DNA from: Mycteria americana
Lineage: Eukaryota; Chordata; Aves; Ciconiiformes; Ciconiidae
Assembly: GCF_035582795.1 (NCBI RefSeq)
Contig: NC_134369.1
Coordinates: forward strand, 61,690,001 to 61,754,000
Length of the DNA: 64,000 nucleotides
Direction: 5' to 3'
Shown here one piece after another: positions 1 through 11,200 of this stretch. The notes under the pieces were generated by a model. It was not told the origin of the DNA. It worked only from the letters and a program-made list of their open reading frames with translations, and made no database searches. The translations under genes were made by a program, and so were the position numbers. The stretch's first letter is position 1. Every line of letters starts with the position of its first letter.

Positions 1-1350
1 GAATTTCAAGCAAGGCTTCAATACCTGGCCTTTTGGAACTTTGATTATCTGCACTTGTTCAGATATTCACTCAGACACATACCCTATTCTGCATGGGTTA
101 ACCTGGAGATCTTCGACTGTTTCATGTCTCTCAGCTACCTTATACTATTATTTTGATGGTGAGCAGCAAGATAATATTTAGCTGCAAGCTAAATCTCTTT
201 GAACTAAATTGATTTGAAACTAAATCTCTTTAACCCCCTGGAATCTGAGCAGACTTCTGTGGTTGAGCTCATCTAGTGGAAAGAAAGGGAGGTCCTGCTT
301 CCCTCCAGCTCTGCTGTGCATTCCTGTCCCCTCCCTTACATAGTCAGTGCTTTTCATTTAACCCTATTCATTTCACATTTGGAGGGAGTTTAATTCTCTA
401 TCCATTTATCTTTCAGAACTGGCTCATCATGAGGTCAGATGAGCACTGGTGCTGGTGAAGGAAGTAGCAGCAGCAGCTAGTCAGTCAAGAACAGAGCAAG
501 ACAACCCCTTTGGTAGCAGCCACATTAGAGCAACACAGCTATAGCATGAAACTATACCTTGAAAGTGTGTTTTATATTGTTAATATAAGATGATCTAACT
601 CCGTGCTGCTAATCTTCCCCTAGTTGCACATTCCCCACTCCTTCCTTATTTTGACTCTAGCAATTCTGTGATGAGTTGGATCAGCCTGGTAGCTGATCAA
701 CAGTTTGCTTACCTGAGAACCCCACATTTCTTTGTGTGTGTTAGTTTTCAAGTGGATCTGACTCACCCTTTGGTTGCATGACTACTAGAACTGATGCAAG
801 AGAAGTAATGGAAATACGTACCTGAAGATAGAGGAGAGGTCAAAGCCCTTTTTTACAGCTGGAGACCAGTCTTAGGTTAGCTTGAGTCAATCATGAGGCT
901 GTAGTTAGACAAACTCTTTAAGCTGAAACTGCTGCCAAAAGAAACAGTCCTGCTTCCCTGCCCAGTTAAAACAATCCTTTCCAACCCTGAGCCACTTCCT
1001 TCTGACATTGATCTGGTTCACCGTGCAACACAGCTGGTTGTATAGTTGCATGATGATCAGAACAATGAAGTGAGTTATCTGACAACCAGTTTTTCAGGTT
1101 AACATTTCAGGTCAACTCCCCAGCCTGGCTCTGCGTGCAGCTGGCAGTTTAGAGGCTGGTGTAGAGCTGGAAGGACGGTGGCACCGTCTCCTTCACGGGC
1201 AGCGTGGCCTTGACATGAAGCATCAAAGTACAGCTGCACATTTGCATTTGCTGTCTCTTCACTGCCTTACCCATGGGACTGTCCCAGCAGGGTTTAGCAA
1301 CCCCATCTGACCAGGCTTTCAGGAGCTGGCAGGTGCGCTGGCAGTAACCT
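1..1350. other. 5' flank upstream of the WDR20 CpG island
   Basis: This is AT-leaning sequence with no exon I can recognise. All reading frames are short. In mammals HSP90AA1 lies upstream of WDR20 and points away from it, but I see no HSP90 coding exon here. Confidence 0.5.
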
Positions 1351-1431
1351 GTGGACAAAGCTGGCCAGGGCCAAGGCAAACGAGCCTACAAAGGCAGCCA
1401 GGGTGGTGGCACCCCATTTTGGCTGCCCCAT
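1294..1431 (-). CDS. Candidate small divergent ORF with a hydrophobic helix (45 aa)
   Basis: The ATG at 1431-1429 sits in a near-ideal Kozak context (ccaccATGg) and opens a 45-codon frame ending at a stop at 1294-1296. Residues 7-27 form one hydrophobic stretch rich in Ala, Leu, Phe and Val that looks like a signal anchor or transmembrane helix, followed by His-Arg. A weak potential donor (CACAG|gttact) lies after the helix, so this could also be a first exon. It points away from WDR20 at the edge of the CpG island, as a divergent transcript would. I do not recognise the protein, and GC-rich DNA often carries such frames by chance. Confidence 0.2.
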   Translation of the reverse strand: MGQPKWGATTLAAFVGSFALALASFVHRLLPAHLPAPESLVRWGC

Positions 1432-1814
1432 GGTGGAGGCTCCCACCTGGAAGCCATCACCCCTACCAAACGGCGCTGCCCCAGCGCACACGGACACCTC
1501 TCCGACTCCCATTCGGCACCTCAGGCGGTGGCGGTTACCATCTCACCCCACGCGCTGCCAGGGTCAGACGCCCACGTACTGAGGCGACGGGTCCCCGTGG
1601 GCCCGAAAAGCCTCTCCTCACACCCACCAGCCGGCGCCCGACCCCTTCTCTCCGCGTCCCCCACAGCACGCGCACTGCAGCGCAAGCACCGCACTCCGGC
1701 ACCATCTTGAGCGACCCCCGCCCGCTGGGTGGCCCCCGCCCCCGGCGCCACGCCCCCCGTCCCGCAAGCCCCGCCCCTTCCCCGCGAGGGCCCCCTCCAA
1801 GGGCAGGCAGCCCG

Positions 1815-1824
1815 GCGCGTGCGC
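1815..1824. promoter_or_regulatory. NRF1-type binding site
   Basis: The core gcgcgtgcgc matches the GCGC(A/G)TGCGC half-palindrome bound by NRF1. It lies about 150 bp upstream of the WDR20 start codon inside the CpG island. Binding is inferred from the motif only. Confidence 0.5.
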
Positions 1825-1971
1825 AGACGCGCAGTAAACAGGCGCCGCCGCTCCTCCCCCTTACGCCGTTTGCGTGGCCGCCTCCGCGCAGGGCCGCTCG
1901 AGCGCCGCCGGCGGCGGCGGTTGCGCAGTGGCGCTACATCCGGGCACTGGGGCAGGATGAATGCTCCTTTC

Positions 1972-1983
1972 CAAGATGGCGGC
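1972..1983 (+). promoter_or_regulatory. WDR20: TISU / YY1 element spanning the start codon
   Basis: The sequence CAAGATGGCGGC fits the TISU consensus SAASATGGCGGC exactly and contains the YY1 core AAGATGGCGGC. In known cases TISU drives YY1-dependent transcription starting a short distance upstream and supports initiation from very short leaders. It fixes the choice of ATG at 1976 and implies a transcription start within a few tens of bases upstream. Confidence 0.75.
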
Positions 1984-2224
1984 GGAGGGAGGAGGGAAGG
2001 AGATGAACGAGATTAAGACCCAATTCACCACCCGGGAGGGGCTGTACAAGCTGCTGAGCCACTCGGAGTACAGCCGGCCTAACCGGGTGCCCTTCAACTC
2101 GCAGGGCTCCAACCCGGTCCGCGTTTCCTTCGTCAACGTCAACGACCAGAGCGGCAACGGGGACCGGCTCTGCTTCAATGTGGGCCGGGAGCTCTACTTC
2201 TACATCTACAAGGGGGTCCGCAAG
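1976..2224 (+). CDS. WDR20: WDR20 coding exon 1
   Basis: It encodes 83 residues from MAAEGGGKEMNEIKTQF to YIYKGVRK and ends in phase 0 at the donor AAG|gtaccg. The start was chosen because of its strong Kozak/TISU context and agreement with the family. An in-frame ATG at 1961 would add five residues but has a poor context. An out-of-frame ATG lies at 1957. Confidence 0.95.
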
Positions 2225-5200
2225 GTACCGGGGCTCGGCCGCTGGGCTGGGGGGGACTGGCGGGGGCTCTGCGCCCGCCGCCCGTCGAGGGTCCGCCGGC
2301 TGCCAGTGGGGTGTGGGAGTCCCGCCGCGGGGGGCTGCGCCGTGGGTGGGGGGCAGAGGCCGCCCCGCCGGGCCGCCTCTCCTTCCGCGCCCCCGGGGTG
2401 GCCTTGGGGCTGGTAGCTTCTCGGTTGGCGCTCGGTTGTGGCTGGGACTTCAGTCGCTCTCTCGGTTAACTGGCCTGTGGGGTAGCGGTTAGGGGAGGGG
2501 GAGCGTAGGCCTGGGCTGGAGGGCTGTGTGAGGGGACCGGCGCTGGCTCACTACTAATGGGCTACGTCAAATACGGTGTCACCAACGGTAGATGTGTGTG
2601 GGGGGGCCCTTTGGAGGGATGCGATTGCTTGGGCCCTCCTTGGCATGCAGGAAGGAGCGTTGGCTTTCCATTGGCAAGGCAACCCTGGGCCTCCTTCACC
2701 TGCTGCTTCAGGTCTGAGTTTGCTGGACACTAATGCCCGGTGTGATTATGGTGGTGTCAGATCCCTGCTTCCGGGATCTTTCTAGCTTTGACTGAATGGC
2801 TACAGTATTCACTGTAATTTTAGGCCTTTATCATGACTTTGAAGTGTGGACTGATTTTAGAATTGTTTCTAAATGGGAGCAGTGCAATGAGCTGAGTTTT
2901 AAATGTCAGATAATTAACACAGAGAAAGTTGCTTTTACAGGAAAGAACTATTGATGCACTTGAGAGAGACTCCTTACCTGTCATTATTCGATGTAGGACT
3001 AAGTGCATGCATTTGATCTTTCAGGTCACCATATTTATGAACAAACCCTTTCTACTTGTTGTTTCTTAAGGTCCTTGATTTTATGGGATTTAGAGAGGGA
3101 TTCAGAATTTGTCATGCCAAACGAACATGTGTCACTCCTAATATACATAAACACAGCTATAATGATTGTCAGCTTTTTATTTTGTGTTTCAAAAAGTGGA
3201 TGTTCATTATCTCACATACTTGGGACTCAGCTGCCATAATGTGAGTACCTTGAAATCTTCCTGCTCTTAGCCCCCCATTCAACATGGGATGAAGGCAGAG
3301 AGAACTAGTGACATACGCAAGGCTGTGCAGGAAGCTTGTGGGTGAGCAAGGATTTATACCTGAATCTACTATGTCCTAAGCTAGTGCCCCTGTCACTCCT
3401 CCTCTGTATAAAATGTAAGCACCAACTGGAGAATAAAGCCTACGTGGTTATCTGTTGGCTGTGACTTAACAGATCTTATATGTCCTGTATAATTATATGG
3501 AAAAGCGTGTGTGTGCATTTTAGTTTCACCCTTTAATGAATTTTAATAATCTAGTTATGTTTTAAATAATACTTGGACAATAGTTTCTTTAAGCATGTAA
3601 TGAGTATTTTGTATCAAACTACTTGCTATTTATAAGCAGTTGCTATCTTTACTATTTACAAGGTATTGTGGGTGGCAATATCTCTGAAAATCTGTATCCT
3701 CAATTATTACCATGTTTGGTTTCTGATATATTCTCGGTTTTTCCACACAGAGTAACTGCAGAGTTCTCTCACTTAGACTACAGAGCAGGGCTTTATGTAG
3801 TTTAGTAATGGTACATGTGATTCTTGCAAGTTGTCTTAGTCATCTCTTGCCACACTTCTGAAAAATAGAAATATAAAGCCTGCAACTTCATTGAAAATAG
3901 CAAACTGAATAACTTTTTCAACTTATAAAAATCGCTTTGAGCTGAGTATTTTAATTTTTTTTTTAGATGCTAAAAGCTGCTGGTGTGATACACAGTAACT
4001 GTGAAAATTTTAGTTTGTCAAACTGTTAACTTGTGAGCTTTGAGGCATACCTGTTACGGTGTTAAATACTTTTTTCTCTAGTGTAAAACATACGCATTGT
4101 TAGAATGGAATTCATTTCAATGACCTTTTACAGTGTTAACACTTTAAAATACACTGTATATTCTATATGTATAATACATTAACTTTAGTAAAGTGAACTA
4201 GAGAAAGAGCTGAGATCTATTCAAACACACTTAATGAAATGCTTCAAATGAGAATGGGGAAGATGGTCTGTCTTAAACTTGTAATACTTGCTTCTTTGGA
4301 ATTTACTTTGAAACTATTCAGTTGGAAGTCATTGTTTTGTCTATGTACAAAGTTGACATATGAACAGGCTGACAGTCTTTCAACTGATTATTTGAGCTTT
4401 TCTGAATCAAGAGTTATATCTTGTGGCTATCGTAAAAGGGAGAGAGCTATTGTTACCTGAATTGACAGTATGTCATTCTGGCTTAATCTGGACAAACTAT
4501 CAAACTCTGCATGCCTTCCTATTCTTGGGGGCAGGAGGGGGAGAGCAACTTTATCTGTTGAAGATCAAGCTATTTGTGATCCTCTGCATCATACAGATGC
4601 TAATAACTTCAATTTTAACTGTTAGTTCATAATTATCTAAGTATCCCTTTAAAAAATTTCCCTAATTACTTTAAGACTATAATTTTCATTTTGGCTAAGT
4701 CGTATTAGAATATTAGAGTAGGAGTTGAATTTAGTGAAGCTGTGCTGTGTGTATATGTCAGGTAGCTATGATTTTGTCTTTTTTATCTTTTTTTAAGGTC
4801 CGCTTCTTTTCTTGCTAAGAAAATGCTTTATTTTTACTAAGTGAAATATTTTTACTAAGTGAAAGAACCACCAGAACTTTATTTTAAGTAACCGTGTCTG
4901 TTACATACTGAGATAATTCTTGCATCAGTAATCCATTGCAGATCAGTACACATCAAGTAAAAGTCACATTTAAGCCATGAATGACACTTAAGAAGAAATA
5001 ATGTAATATTGAGTCAAAGATGCCACTTAAGAGGATATTTCTTGAAATCAATGATGCTAAGCTTTCTTCTTTTAGTTTCCCTTAAATCCTAAATACATTG
5101 CATCTGCTACATTTAGTTTGTAAGTAATCTTTTTAAGTAGACTGCTAATGTGTGTGTTCTGTTTAGGATATTTAACCTATATAAAGAAAAAATGTTTCCA

Positions 5201-8200
5201 GGAATGTTTCTTTAACCTTGATCATTCTTCCAAGAAACTTGGTTGAAAAGTTATGTCCAGCGTCCAGGACAGTGGTGTGGAGATGGAAGCACTAATAGAC
5301 AATGATAATAGTTTGGTAGAGAGACAGAAGAGAGTTTTGGACAGCATTTCAAGCTGTCTTTAGAGAATTTTCTCCCAACTTTGTTCTCCACCTCTTTAAA
5401 AAGGAAGCTGAGTTTTTACAGTTTCATGCTACCACTAAACTTTACCATTACCGTGAAACATGTTACCATGTTTCCATGTTTTCCATGTCATAGAAAGCAC
5501 ATCAATTATGAGCCAGTGCATTGTTATTTTTATAATGAAACTTATGCAGCTCTCTTTGTGTTAATAACGCAATGCAGGCTTCCACAGAACTGCTGCTTTC
5601 TGATTTGGATCCACTGAAAAAAGGAATGAACCTATAGTTTAGTAAGGAGAAATTAAGCTGTGATGGAATGAGATGTGGTTGCTTTACTTATGTAAGTATA
5701 TAATTATTCTCAACTGTACTGAGTATCAATGGGCTTTCCCTTTCCTCCTTAACTTTGGCTTTAAGGTTAGATGTATACAGTGATCCCTTGTTAAAGAGAA
5801 GGGGTAAATTTTCATGAACTCAACTCATCTAGTTGACAGCTGAAAACGATGGTCTAGCAGTACAGTATCCTCTTGGCAGTGTGCTTCTGTCTCCTTGCTG
5901 TCTTTGGCAGTGCTCAGCCTCTGCTTGAGCTAGTTCAGCTTGCTAAACCAGCAGCAAAATACTTGCTGTTTTTCTGGGCAGATTTTCTCTTGATTTGGTG
6001 AGTTAAACTGTCTCATCTTGGGGTCAGATATTAGCAGGTACAGTGAGAGCAAAGAAGGGGTTGCGGGGGAGGGAAGGCCCTTCAGTGGCCTGGGCTGTCA
6101 GATCAGATCCGCTGCCCTATGAGGTCTCACCTGAATAAAGCTTCAGCCTTAAGTCAGATTCAGAATGATCTGTTCTTGGGGGATTGTTACTTAATTTTGA
6201 TTAAGCAAGTTATAGGTGTTACAGGAAGTCTTTTCTATTATTTTAGGGATTTGCTTCTTCATGGAATAGGGCTATAAGGTAATAATTCGAAAGTTATTGC
6301 TCAAACTATGATGCATTGATGCTTTGGATGGGTTGCCTTTTCCTGCAGCCCCAAATCGGGAGTGAGGGCTGTTACTTGATTCTTGCTTATGAGGCAGTCT
6401 TGGGGTACTTTAATATGGTTTATGGCTAGCTTTGCACAATGATTTATTAGTTGATTCGTTAGCCTTGAAAAGGAGAGCACTATCTCATCTTCCTTGCCTT
6501 AGGAATGGCTGACAAAACAAGGCTTTCTAGATTGTTGCTGACATTAACTATCAAATTTGTTTCCCTTTCTACTAGGAAGCTAGTGCATTTTCCTTCAAAA
6601 AATTGTGTGTATGATAATTAATGTATTATTCTCTGTATCTTGTGAAGGTTTCTGGGCAAGTTAGTCTGCAACTGTTGCTGCAATACAGTCATATACAGGT
6701 GCATATTAGCAATAGTGTCGCAAGGTACACAGTCCTAGTTTTTACGTAACATATTGAGAAGTTATGAAATTTGAATGTGTAGTTTAGCTTATTACACTAT
6801 GTGAAGCTTTTTGCATTGTATTTAAATTCTGACTACTCTCTTTGTTAACATGTGGCAGACTTTCCTAACATTGGTTATTTCATTGTTTTTGGAACCTCTC
6901 TCTCATGAAAAGAGGCTTTGTCTTCAGTTCTACTTTTTTCTGAAGCTACCTAAAGCAGCAGTCTGTCCATAACTCTAGAATATTACAGTATTTTGTAATG
7001 GTATTGGAGTAGAAACATATGTGGGTGGTAAGCTCAGGTTGGTGGAGGGCAGAATCTGTTGACTATCTTTTTAACCTTATGGGGGGCAAGTGGCTTAGAA
7101 ATAATTGTATTTGTACTAAGATGAAAGTAATCTTGTATCTCAACTTCTTATATTAAGAGTTAGCATACTGGTAGGTCCTGGTTATCAGTAAAAATACCGA
7201 TGACATGTAGGATTCCTTCCTTTGCAGTTCTCTAAATTACCTTTTTTTATGTCTGGCTTGATACTGGAGTCTTTGTTGTCCAGCTGAGAAGTGTTATCCT
7301 TGGTGTGGTGACTTTCATTCTGTAGACTGTTCATCTAGGATCTTGTATCAACGACAGAATGATAATGTGTGACATTTGTCACTGTGCTTAGTATATTGCT
7401 CTGGGAAGAGTAGTGTGAGACAGTTCTGGATTGGAAGCTGGAATCTGTGGAGGAAACCAGCAAATTTTCTCAAGATGTGGTGGGAAGGTGAGTTTATATT
7501 ACTCTATATTTAGAGATCACTAAGCTGTATCAGGCCTCCAAAAAATATGTATGTTTCACTAGCATATATGAGCTATAAAAACGCTGAGATTTGTAAAGAT
7601 CTTTGAAAATACACTTTCTCTGAAGCAGCGTGAAGTATACCTACATCTTTGTAACCAGTTCTTAAACCTGCAGTAACAAGAATTCCACAGCCTGCCCTAA
7701 ATAACTTTTTTTGGTGCTTAGTTTTCTCCCTTCCCTTCCCCCCCCCCCAATATCTAACTAAACTTCTTGTTCAAGGAAAAAAAAAACCAACAGGCCGAAT
7801 ACTGATATTTACTGTGGACATAGAGAGCAGTTGACTATTGCCTTTGGCTTCTACATATTTGAAAACTGGTTAGTTTGTCCTCTCATTTTTCCTAAGGTAA
7901 ATAAACCTAGTTCTCTTAACCTTTCTTCTCAGATCTTGAGTTCCAAATATTTGATTGCTCTCCTCTATATTGGCTTCTGTTAGCTTGCATTTGTGATACC
8001 TAAACTAGATCCAGTACTTCCACAGTGACTCCACTACAGAGTAAGGGGGAATTATTGCCTGCTGTGCCTGTCTTCTAATGTTCTTGCTAACATATTGAAT
8101 AATGTTGATGTTTTTGAATCCTGCTCATAGTGTTGACTGACTTAGGCTGTTTCTTATCATATTGCTGCTTTCTCTCCACTTTTATCCATGCTTCGATTTT

Positions 8201-11200
8201 TTTTTGTTGTTGTTGATAAATGCCATGTAGCATTTTCATTTAATTTTATTCTATTAAGTTTATTAGAGAGTGTTTTTATTTCCAATTCTGTGCTGCATAC
8301 TGAAAAAATCCTTCCAATCTTGATGTCATTCACGAATTTAATGTGTACTCTCATCCATTAAGAAAGGTATCTCGTAGAACTTAAAAACCACGTGTTGCAT
8401 TTGCTGCTGACCTTTTTCTCTAGTCCAGTTATTTTTTCAGACAACAATTTGATTTGCTTGGTGCTTGCTTTTGGCAAGTTTACCTTGTGTGCTTTCTCCC
8501 CCCTTTGTCTAGGTGCTTACAATCCATTTTGTTTCAGTGATTTTGATACCGAAGAAAGGTTTACTACTATGACTGTCAAATTCTACTACAAAGTGTTCTG
8601 CATTTTAATATTTATTTATACCAGAATCAAGCATCACTCTTATTTTCAAAGAAATGACAGGCAAAGGTGGCTAATGGAAGTACTGCAGTAAAGACAGCAG
8701 AACTTTTCTCAAAGGTATCTGGTGCCATCCTGCAACTGGGATGATACTTTTTTCTGTGCTGGAGGAATTTGCGTAGTCCACGTTTTTCAGATGTGGTGTC
8801 CCTCTTCAAAAGGGTGCTGTTTGTTCCCCCCCCCAAGAAATCCCTTAATTTCTTGCTGAGTTTTTTCTTCTGTATCTTGTAGATAATAGTTGTTACATTG
8901 GAACTGGATTTGCCAGTCCTGTGGAGGTATTGTGGCTAGATTGGTAGTACTTTACCTGTTGATCTGTGCTTGTGAAGGTATTTGAAAGTCTCTTGGAAAT
9001 TTGTTTCAAGTGTGTAATGGATGGATATACTTACCAGCTTGAGTTTTATGATGTAGGTAGATGTTTTCTTTCTTAATTCTAGCTGGACTGTACGAAGTCC
9101 TGCCAAGACACGTTACAAAATGTTCCTGTAGAGTTTTCTGAAGGGTGGGTTTTTTTGGTAACCCCTTTCTTTCAATGACACTTCTGAAGGAAATAGTGAA
9201 GAGCTAATGTAGATTACAGGAGTTTAGGTAGATTTAAGTGTTTAACTCTGTTGTGAGACTTATATAGAACAACTAGGACTGGCTTGAGTAAGAGGAAATC
9301 TAAAGACTAAAAGGCTGTTTTAAAATGGCACTGTTGCAGTGTTAAATGTTTCTTGCTGTGGAAGAGAACAAAATACCTGCACTTGATGGAGCTTTCAGGA
9401 TGATGGTTATCTGGGGGCTACTTCTGAGTTGTAGGTAGTGGCATTAGTCTGCTTTTACCTCTCCTAGTCTGTGCTTCAAGCCTATATCGTAACTGTTTGA
9501 CTTCAGTAAACTATTGCAGTATATCCTTTGAAGGATTACTCCCCAAGGTAATATTAATTTATCTATGGCTGCCTGGTTGGCTGGCATGTTTGAGAGTGAA
9601 CACTAGGCTATGCTGGCCAAACCCCCAAATTGGTATGCAGTATTTTATAGGCAGTGAATTTTTGTGTGTATGTGTGGTTGGTTGGGGTTTTTTTGCCACT
9701 GCAGGTATAATTTGGTGTTTGTTTTGTATTGAAATGTATTTGTAGTAATACTGCACTTACATGAATTCAGTTGGGGGAATTTAAATTAGTGTAAAACCAT
9801 TAATTGTGGCACTTACTCTTTGCAGATGGACAAAATTTTAGTCATAATGCCCCACACATGCAAATAACGGTCACTTGTAACACACACTTCTGTGTCTGCA
9901 GTGAGTTTTGTGGGCCAGCTTTGTCAGAATATTTACAAAAGGGTTGTGTTATGTGCTTAAATTGCAAGGAGCTTGCATTATGCTTTGACATCTGACAGTC
10001 TGCAAAACAGTTAACTGTTACTAGTTAAAACATACATTGAAGATGCTTCAAACTATTTAAACATTGCCTAGACCCATCTCTGAGAGGATTGCAAGCCATA
10101 ATTGTCTTGTTTGACATTCTAGAATTAAATTTAATGCCCTAGTTTGAAGTATTATTGTAGTTGTCTGGCTAAAGGGAACCATCTGAAATACTTTCTTTTG
10201 AAGGACATGTATCCAAAGGCCACTTGCTGTTCAGTTGTTGTGACTATGAGTTCACACACTTGGACAAATTACTATTGGAAAATGATGCCTAATAATGCCA
10301 TTGTCCTCTTAGAAAGCTTAAGGAAACTAAACAGTAACATTAAATGTGCCATACTATAAGTTAAAGTAATAATATTCTGTTGTGTCTTTCTTAGAAATCG
10401 AGTATTTTTCCTTCCTTACCTCACCCCACTTGTAAGTCCAAACGTATATGCAATCCATCTTCTAGCATCTACATACCTCCTGTTTCTTGTCCCCTGCAAC
10501 TTAAAATAAAGTAGCTGCTTTTGCTTGTTCCAGCTTCTGTTAGCAGACTGTTGGTAGACTAAATGTAGCCCTGTAGTCTTTGTGGGCTGGACCACCAGCC
10601 GCTACAATTGAAATTTTTCCAGTGGCAGTGTCATGACTTGTGTTGGGATTTTTCTCTTGCATTATTCAGTAAAGCTCTTCATAATGGAACGATAGATCTC
10701 TAATAGATACTTTCTGCAAATTGATTTCAGTGTTTGTTTACCAACTATAATCTGTCTTTAATTTCATGAGTTAATCATAAGGTACTCATGTAGCTGTAAT
10801 GGTCAAAGAAATAATACTTGTTCCCCCCCCCATTTTTAATTCTGCGTGTATTGGAAGGTGGCTGTACTAAGCAGTTCTTGGTTTAATAATGCCTAATTTT
10901 TGTACACCTAGAGAATGTGAAGTGCTATATTAGACTAAATGCTAGTCTAAGCAAGACTTAAAAATGCCCTGAAGTAGGGAGAAAACATTGGATGTTATGA
11001 ACAAACTTCATTATCCCCAGTCTCCTAGGAATAAAAAAAAGTAATTCTTATTATCTTACAGGAAGTTTACATACATTTTTGTCAGGAAAGTGATACCACA
11101 TGAAACTTTGAGAGGACTCTGGTTTATGGCTTTAATGCTCCATTTCACCTAAAGGAAGGGGGAGCAGTGACAGGGGGAGCAGGAGACTGAATGGATGCCA

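Larger units (their letters stand above)
1480..2560. promoter_or_regulatory. WDR20: CpG island promoter of WDR20
   Basis: A sharp rise in G+C and CpG density spans the first exon and contrasts with AT-rich DNA on both sides. No TATA box is evident. It contains an NRF1-type palindrome and the TISU/YY1 element at the start codon, a combination typical of broadly expressed genes. The limits are estimated by eye. Confidence 0.8.

Noticed and set aside
1419-2006. A 195-codon + strand frame across the CpG island
   Set aside because: Its composition (Pro, Arg, Ala) is what GC-rich DNA gives by chance, it overlaps the WDR20 start in another frame, and it has no recognisable domain.
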